Below are positions 59,514 through 64,000 of a stretch of 64,000 nt of DNA, one piece after another; position 1 is the stretch's first letter, and every line of letters starts with the position of its first letter. Below the pieces are notes generated by a model, which was not told the origin of the DNA, ran no database searches, and saw only the letters and a program-made list of their open reading frames with translations. The DNA lies in NCBI GenBank assembly GCA_947073545.1, contig CAMTMP010000005.1, forward strand, positions 1-64,000, in the 5' to 3' direction. The position numbers and the translations under genes were made by a program. Source of the stretch: an uncultured bacterium. GTDB taxonomy: Bacteria; Bacillota; Clostridia; Lachnospirales; Lachnospiraceae.

Positions 59514-62096
59514 ATGAGATTTATTATAACGGAAACAAGTTTTTATATGGAAGAAGGGGGTGTGCTTTCAGAAGAAATTCAGGCGTGGCAGGACGAATTT
59601 AAAAAGGACAAGAAGTATGCATGGTATTTGCTTGGACTAAAGGGATGCCCGCCGGATGCTGATATTTCCATGCGTTTTTTATGTAAGGTAGCGGAAAGCT
59701 ATTTCCGGTGTCTGACTTCCCTGCCGGAGCTGGAGCTTTCCAGAGAAAAAACGGAAGTGCTTTTGGATGCGGATAGCGCAGCAGGGCTGGAAGCGGCAGT
59801 TCCTTTTATGCATGGAGCCGAGTATGTGGATGGCAAGTGGATCGGCAGAGCATTTGACGGACTGCACGATATTTTTCAGAGGGAAATTGTGGCATATCAG
59901 GGTACGGTGGCAATGTATCTGGCGGAACAGAGCCAGCAGCTGCGTGTGCCGGAGCGTATTTTCTTTCATCTTGTGGAGAGCAATGAGGAAGAGGGGTTTC
60001 CTTTTGCTTTTCTCGCTACCTATGCAACAAAAAAAGATGGCGGAAAGATTAACCACATGCCCCTGCAATATGCACTGGTGGAGTATCAGACGGAACGGGA
60101 AAAGCTGTTAAAGCTTTTGGCCTGTCTGAATATAGCCTCAGAAAAGTCGGGTTTTGTACAGGAGGCAGTAGAGAGCGGAGAAATGTTTCACCCTTTGAAA
60201 CTTACAGCACCGGAAGCTTATCAGTTTTTGAAGGAGATTCCCGTGATTGAGGAGGCCGGTATTCTGTGCCGCATCCCCAACTGGTGGAAAAGGCGGGCCA
60301 TGATGGTCAGCATGAATGTGTCTTTGGGAGATGAGCAGCCTTCATTTTTGGGATTTGAGTCTGTTTTATCCATGACGCCGCATCTGGAAGTGGATGGTAC
60401 GCCGCTTTCGAGAGAGGACATTGAGCTTCTGTTAAAGCAGACGGAAGGGCTGGCATTTTTAAAAGGGAAATGGATCGAAGTAGACCACAGCAGGCTGGAG
60501 CAGCTTTTGAAAGAGATGGAGGAACCGAGGGAAGGCATTACTTTTCTGCAGGCATTAAGGGGAATGCCGGCAGATATGCTGCCTGAGGACGAGGGAGTTG
60601 TCATCTCCAACGGGAAGTGGCTTTCAGAGCTTCTGCAGAAGCTTCGCAAGCCGGAGACGATGCGCAAGGCAAGGGTTCCCGCAAGCGTACATGCACAATT
60701 GCGGCCTTATCAGAAAAACGGGTTTACCTGGCTTTATTATATGAATGAGCTGGGATTCGGAGCCTGTCTGGCGGATGATATGGGCTTGGGAAAAACACTT
60801 CAGGTACTGACATTTTTGGAAAAGCTTCGAAAGGAGAGCAGACAGAAGCGGGCGCTCCTGATTGTTCCGGCATCTCTGCTTGGCAACTGGAAACGGGAGG
60901 CAGAGAAATTCGTCCCGGATATGCCGATCCATATTCTTCACGGCGGTGGTGCGGCAGTGTTGGCGGAGGAATTAAAGCGCGAGAAGGCGTTTTTGTTTAT
61001 TACTACATATGGAATGACGGTCAGAGTAAAGGAGTTTGCGGAGCGGACTTGGGACTGCCTGATTCTGGATGAGGCGCAGGCAATCAAAAATCCGACTGCA
61101 AAGCAGACCCATGCGATTAAGAAGATACCTTCCAGAATGCGGCTGGCTATGACGGGAACGCCCATTGAGAACGATCTGACGAATCTCTGGTCCATTTATG
61201 ATTTTATTGATAAGGGGCTTCTCGGAGGATTTGCGGAGTTTAAGGAATATACGAAAAAGCTGGCAAGGGAGCCGGAGGAGTATGCACATCTGAAATCCGC
61301 AATCTCTCCTTTTATGCTGCGGCGGCTGAAAACGGACAAACGGGTGATTACTGACCTGCCGGAGAAGGTAGAAACAGTGGACTATGTCAGTCTGAGCAAG
61401 AAACAGGTTGTGCTTTACCGCAAGCTGGTGGCGCAGCTTGCGGAAAAACTGGAAACGCTGAGCGGTTTTGAAAGGTGCGGGCTGATTCTGGGAGCGCTGA
61501 CTCGCCTGAAACAGATTTGTAACCATCCGGACCAATATCTGGGACAGGAAAAATTCGCACCGGAAGAAAGCGGAAAATGGGAAATGCTTAAGACCATCTG
61601 TACGACAATTTATGAAAAGCGGGAGCGGGTTCTGGTATTTACACAGTTTAAAGAGATAACGGCGCCGCTGTCGGCATTTCTGGAGTCAGTTTTTCAAAAG
61701 AAGGGTTTTGTGCTTCATGGTGGTACGCCTGTGAAGGCGAGGAGCCGGATGGTGGAAGAGTTCAATGGAGAGGATTATATTCCCTATATGGTTTTGTCGG
61801 TAAAGGCCGGCGGAACAGGGTTAAATCTTACAAGTGCAAACCACGTGATTCATTTTGACCGCTGGTGGAATCCCGCCGTGGAGAATCAGGCGACTGACCG
61901 CGCGTTCCGGATCGGACAGAAAAGGAACGTCTTTGTGCACAAACTGGTATGTGAAAAGACCATTGAGGAAAAGATCGACCAGATGCTGAACTTCAAAAAG
62001 GAACTGGCGGAGAATGTAATTGGAGGAAGCGGTGAAAATTGGATTACAGATCTCAGCAATGAAGAACTGCTTTCGATATTAAGGCTTGATGTGTAG
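59514..62096 (+). CDS. SNF2-family DNA translocase/helicase
   Basis: An 860-residue Swi2/Snf2 ATPase. The N-terminal 370 residues are a less conserved region. Helicase motifs follow: Q-like RPYQKNGFTWLYYMNELG, Walker A ADDMGLGKTLQ (about 421), Ia LLIVPASLLGNWKREAEKF, DEAQ box CLILDEAQAIKN (about 518), III LAMTGTPIENDL, IV VLVFTQFKEIT, V VLSVKAGGTGLNLT and VI ATDRAFRIGQKRNVFVHKLV. It resembles HepA/RapA-like bacterial Snf2 proteins with a neighbouring SWIM protein, whose role may be DNA remodelling or repair. The start follows GAGGGAAAGAGAAAG. Confidence 0.88.
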   Translation: MRFIITETSFYMEEGGVLSEEIQAWQDEFKKDKKYAWYLLGLKGCPPDADISMRFLCKVAESYFRCLTSLPELELSREKTEVLLDADSAAGLEAAVPFMHGAEYVDGKWIGRAFDGLHDIFQREIVAYQGTVAMYLAEQSQQLRVPERIFFHLVESNEEEGFPFAFLATYATKKDGGKINHMPLQYALVEYQTEREKLLKLLACLNIASEKSGFVQEAVESGEMFHPLKLTAPEAYQFLKEIPVIEEAGILCRIPNWWKRRAMMVSMNVSLGDEQPSFLGFESVLSMTPHLEVDGTPLSREDIELLLKQTEGLAFLKGKWIEVDHSRLEQLLKEMEEPREGITFLQALRGMPADMLPEDEGVVISNGKWLSELLQKLRKPETMRKARVPASVHAQLRPYQKNGFTWLYYMNELGFGACLADDMGLGKTLQVLTFLEKLRKESRQKRALLIVPASLLGNWKREAEKFVPDMPIHILHGGGAAVLAEELKREKAFLFITTYGMTVRVKEFAERTWDCLILDEAQAIKNPTAKQTHAIKKIPSRMRLAMTGTPIENDLTNLWSIYDFIDKGLLGGFAEFKEYTKKLAREPEEYAHLKSAISPFMLRRLKTDKRVITDLPEKVETVDYVSLSKKQVVLYRKLVAQLAEKLETLSGFERCGLILGALTRLKQICNHPDQYLGQEKFAPEESGKWEMLKTICTTIYEKRERVLVFTQFKEITAPLSAFLESVFQKKGFVLHGGTPVKARSRMVEEFNGEDYIPYMVLSVKAGGTGLNLTSANHVIHFDRWWNPAVENQATDRAFRIGQKRNVFVHKLVCEKTIEEKIDQMLNFKKELAENVIGGSGENWITDLSNEELLSILRLDV

Positions 62097-62235
62097 GAAA
62101 AAATGTAATACTTTAAGTACGACTTTGCACTTGCTTCAAAATCTGTAAGAACATGTAAATTGGGTCAGAAAGGAATCTGGTCTTCGCCGAAGGCGATTTG
62201 AAATGGGAATGTGCGGGCAGGGAGGGACAGACAAT

Positions 62236-62961
62236 ATGAGCCGGTATTGGGAAGATACTGTTTATGAACAGCCGTCAGAAGAAAAAATCAGGAAAAATGC
62301 GGCGGACACGGTACAGAAAGAGAAGAAAAAGGGAAAGGTTCTCTCCCCGGTTATCATATCCGGGAGAGTCATTGCAAAGGAATGGTGGGGGAAAGCGTGG
62401 TGTGAGAACCTGGAGCGCTATGCGGATTATGAGAGCAGGCTTGACCGGGGAAAAAGATATGTCAGAACCGGGGCGGTGGTTGACCTGCAGATACAGAAGG
62501 GGAAGATTAACGCCAGAGTACAGGGGCGCAGGAAGACACCTTATAAAGTGGAGATCAGAATCAGTCCGCTTTCGGAGGAACGCTGTCAGAATATCATCGC
62601 CTTGTGCGGAGATAAGATTCAAAATCTGGAGGTTTTGATGGAAGGAAAGTTCCCGGAGGAACTCAGGGAAGCTTTTCTCCAACGGGGAGGACTCTTCCCA
62701 GAGCCGAAGGAGATTGGGTTTGGCTGCAGCTGTCCCGACTGGGCGCTTATGTGCAAGCATGTGGCGGCGGTTTTATACGGGGTTGGAGCGAGGTTTGACG
62801 AGAACCCCCTGCTGTTTTTTGAACTGCGCGGGCTTGATGTGGGAAGGCTGATTGATGTGACGCTGGCAGACCGGGTGGAGAAAATGCTGGAGAACGCGGA
62901 TCGGCCCAGTGAGAGGATTATCAGGCAGGAGGATTATCTGAAAATTTTTGGGCTTTGCTGA
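62236..62961 (+). CDS. SWIM zinc-finger protein
   Basis: A 241-residue protein with the SWIM finger GCSCPDWALMCKHVAAVLYG (CxCx7CxH) near residues 165-185 and an N-terminal region beginning MSRYWEDTVYEQPSEEKIRKNA. SWIM fingers bind DNA or proteins and often sit next to an Snf2 helicase, as here (140 bases after it). In similar loci the pair acts together, but the biological role is not established. The start at 62236 follows GGGAGGGACAGACAAT. Confidence 0.87.
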   Translation: MSRYWEDTVYEQPSEEKIRKNAADTVQKEKKKGKVLSPVIISGRVIAKEWWGKAWCENLERYADYESRLDRGKRYVRTGAVVDLQIQKGKINARVQGRRKTPYKVEIRISPLSEERCQNIIALCGDKIQNLEVLMEGKFPEELREAFLQRGGLFPEPKEIGFGCSCPDWALMCKHVAAVLYGVGARFDENPLLFFELRGLDVGRLIDVTLADRVEKMLENADRPSERIIRQEDYLKIFGLC

Positions 62962-62978
62962 CATGAACGTCGGGTGGA

Positions 62979-63221
62979 ATGAAAATTCATAGCAAGCCCG
63001 GTGATCATAGGGTCTTAGATCGAGGAATTGATTCAGTTATTAAAGAACCAGCAGGAGAAAGGCGCCGAATAAGAATTGTTACGTGGCAGCCGGACAGTTA
63101 TGGATTTAGCGACAGTGCATATTGGAAGGCGCTTCAGGAGAGGATGCGAAGTAATGGGTTTGAAATGAATCTTACAGAGGATTGCTGCCAGCATTACTGT
63201 ATCGTTGATCGGGAATTTTAA
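62979..63221 (+). CDS. Small protein of unknown function
   Basis: An 80-residue open frame beginning [20 protein letters not shown] and ending [12 protein letters not shown], 18 bases after the SWIM gene. No clear ribosome site is visible and no family is recognised, though residues [19 protein letters not shown] look protein-like. It may be a fragment; moderate doubt. Confidence 0.45.
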   Translation: MKIHSKPGDHRVLDRGIDSVIKEPAGERRRIRIVTWQPDSYGFSDSAYWKALQERMRSNGFEMNLTEDCCQHYCIVDREF

Positions 63222-63267
63222 GAGTCGGATGTCTAAGCCAATTTATGGAAAATGGGAGGACGAAAAC

Positions 63268-63780
63268 ATGCTAAAGGCAATAAAAGGCGACATTACAAGA
63301 ATCACGGATGTGCAGGCGATCGTCAATGCGGCGAATACGAGCCTGCTCGGAGGCGGTGGTGTGGATGGGGCAATCCACAAGGCGGCAGGGCCGCGGCTTT
63401 TGGAAGAGTGCCGAATGCTTCACGGCTGTCCAACGGGAGATGCAAAGTTGACAAAGGCTTATCATTTACCGTGCGATTATGTGATTCATACGGTCGGGCC
63501 TGTCTGGCATGGAGGTTCCTGCGGAGAGCCGGAAAAACTGGCCTCCTGTTATTACAATTCTTTAAAGGTCGCAATGGAGAATGGAATCCGCACAGTGGCG
63601 TTTCCGTCTATTTCAACAGGGATTTACGGTTATCCCGTGGAGGAGGCGGCAAAGGAAGCAGTTGGGGCAGTCTGCCGGTTTCTGGAGCAGTTTCCCGATG
63701 TGGTCGATCTGGTTGAGTGGGTGCTGTTCGATGACAGGACATTTATGGCGTATGAGGCAGAGATTGACAGACGGAATTGA
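63268..63780 (+). CDS. Macrodomain protein (O-acetyl-ADP-ribose deacetylase type)
   Basis: A 170-residue single macrodomain of the YmdB type that hydrolyses O-acetyl-ADP-ribose or removes ADP-ribose from proteins. Seen are [36 protein letters not shown] (the Asn and catalytic loop), [14 protein letters not shown] and [20 protein letters not shown]. The start at 63268 has GGGAGGACGAAAAC upstream, so the longer frame from 63205 is rejected. It follows the Snf2-SWIM pair on the same strand. Confidence 0.93.
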   Translation: MLKAIKGDITRITDVQAIVNAANTSLLGGGGVDGAIHKAAGPRLLEECRMLHGCPTGDAKLTKAYHLPCDYVIHTVGPVWHGGSCGEPEKLASCYYNSLKVAMENGIRTVAFPSISTGIYGYPVEEAAKEAVGAVCRFLEQFPDVVDLVEWVLFDDRTFMAYEAEIDRRN

Positions 63781-63801
63781 TCTGATAGTTTTCCGGAATA
63801 T

Positions 63802-64000
63802 ATGAGAAATGGGGAGGGGCAGTTTTTATCGGATGTTAAGGTGCAGATTGATGATGGGATGTCCTTGGGAAATTCTGTCAATGCGGTTCCAATCCGGATT
63901 ATATTCAAAAGATGGAGAGCAGAGAAGCTGTACTGCAGCTGGTGTCTGGCGGGGGAAAGCAATGAACTTCTGATAAGAATTGTAAAGTTGGCACATCTCT
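63802..64000 (+). CDS. Possible partial gene running off the window end
   Basis: An open frame from ATG 63802 reaches the window end, reading MRNGEGQFLSDVKVQIDDGM, then VPIRIIFKRWRAEKLYCSW and onward. The composition is protein-like, but the ribosome site (TTTTCCGGAAT) is poor and the frame is only 66 codons. Real gene, or continuation of a broken frame, cannot be decided here. Confidence 0.35.
   Translation, partial: MRNGEGQFLSDVKVQIDDGMSLGNSVNAVPIRIIFKRWRAEKLYCSWCLAGESNELLIRIVKLAHL

Overview
The window looks like chromosome of a spore-forming, motile, Gram-positive anaerobe of the Clostridia, most like Lachnospiraceae. Reasons: a T-box leader on ileS, a spoIID-spoIIQ pair, a SPOCS/LysM spore-coat type protein, a pyrK-pyrD (class 1B) dihydroorotate dehydrogenase, several lipoproteins and NlpC/P60 or amidase wall enzymes, a methyl-accepting chemotaxis protein, strong AGGAGG ribosome sites, and no outer-membrane genes. 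No rRNA, tRNA, CRISPR array or transposase was seen.

Layout. 1-1614: 3' part of a type I restriction subunit (hsdR), overlapped by an unknown anchored protein. 2435-4171: an intergenic 11-bp tandem repeat and a structured leader ahead of an amidase-deacetylase fusion. 4211-10545: T-box-controlled ileS, then glgP. 10644-15835: a J-like/TPR protein with an HscC-type Hsp70. 15975-22151: hflX, an aconitase-family hydratase, a LamG-fold protein and an EF-hand-like protein. 22349-24445: spoIID-spoIIQ. 24525-28237: amidohydrolase, a GH9-like lipoprotein lacking catalytic motifs, and plsC. 28354-34739: PrcB-like lipoprotein, pyrC, small accessory genes (XRE regulator, isochorismatase, EamA half transporter, an LRR remnant), ogt, pyrK-pyrD. 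34910-47232: SPOCS/LysM protein, spermidine-synthase-like membrane protein, ispE-gntR, murI, an extracytoplasmic PPIase, asnS, a NlpC/P60 hydrolase. 47271-48155: a YhcC-type radical SAM protein. 48195-55698: larE-larB-larC for the nickel-pincer cofactor, then a nickel/peptide-type ABC transporter (binding protein, one ATPase, two permeases), behind a promoter and a long leader ending in a terminator. 55904-58952: chemotaxis protein, a chimeric membrane protein, a small membrane protein. 59514-64000: SNF2 helicase, SWIM zinc-finger protein, small unknown protein, macrodomain protein.

The most striking signal is a family of about 95-140 nt intergenic elements. There are seven clear copies and one degenerate copy, all in gene orientation, and seven of the eight lie at or within about 30 nt of the upstream stop codon. 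Each copy has a long first stem and a second short stem of the type GGAGAATGCC...GGCATTCTCC. The loops are conserved and the stems carry compensatory base changes, so a structured RNA (or an inserted palindromic element that acts as one) is likely. In the copy before the amidase-deacetylase gene the whole structure is enclosed by a further 19-bp perfect inverted repeat whose right arm contains the ribosome-binding site.

Functionally, the lar and transporter genes form a nickel supply and cofactor-building unit, although larA and a second transporter ATPase are not in the window. The spore genes, wall hydrolases and lipoproteins fit a sporulating, envelope-remodelling cell. All function calls come from motif recognition by eye, without database searches.
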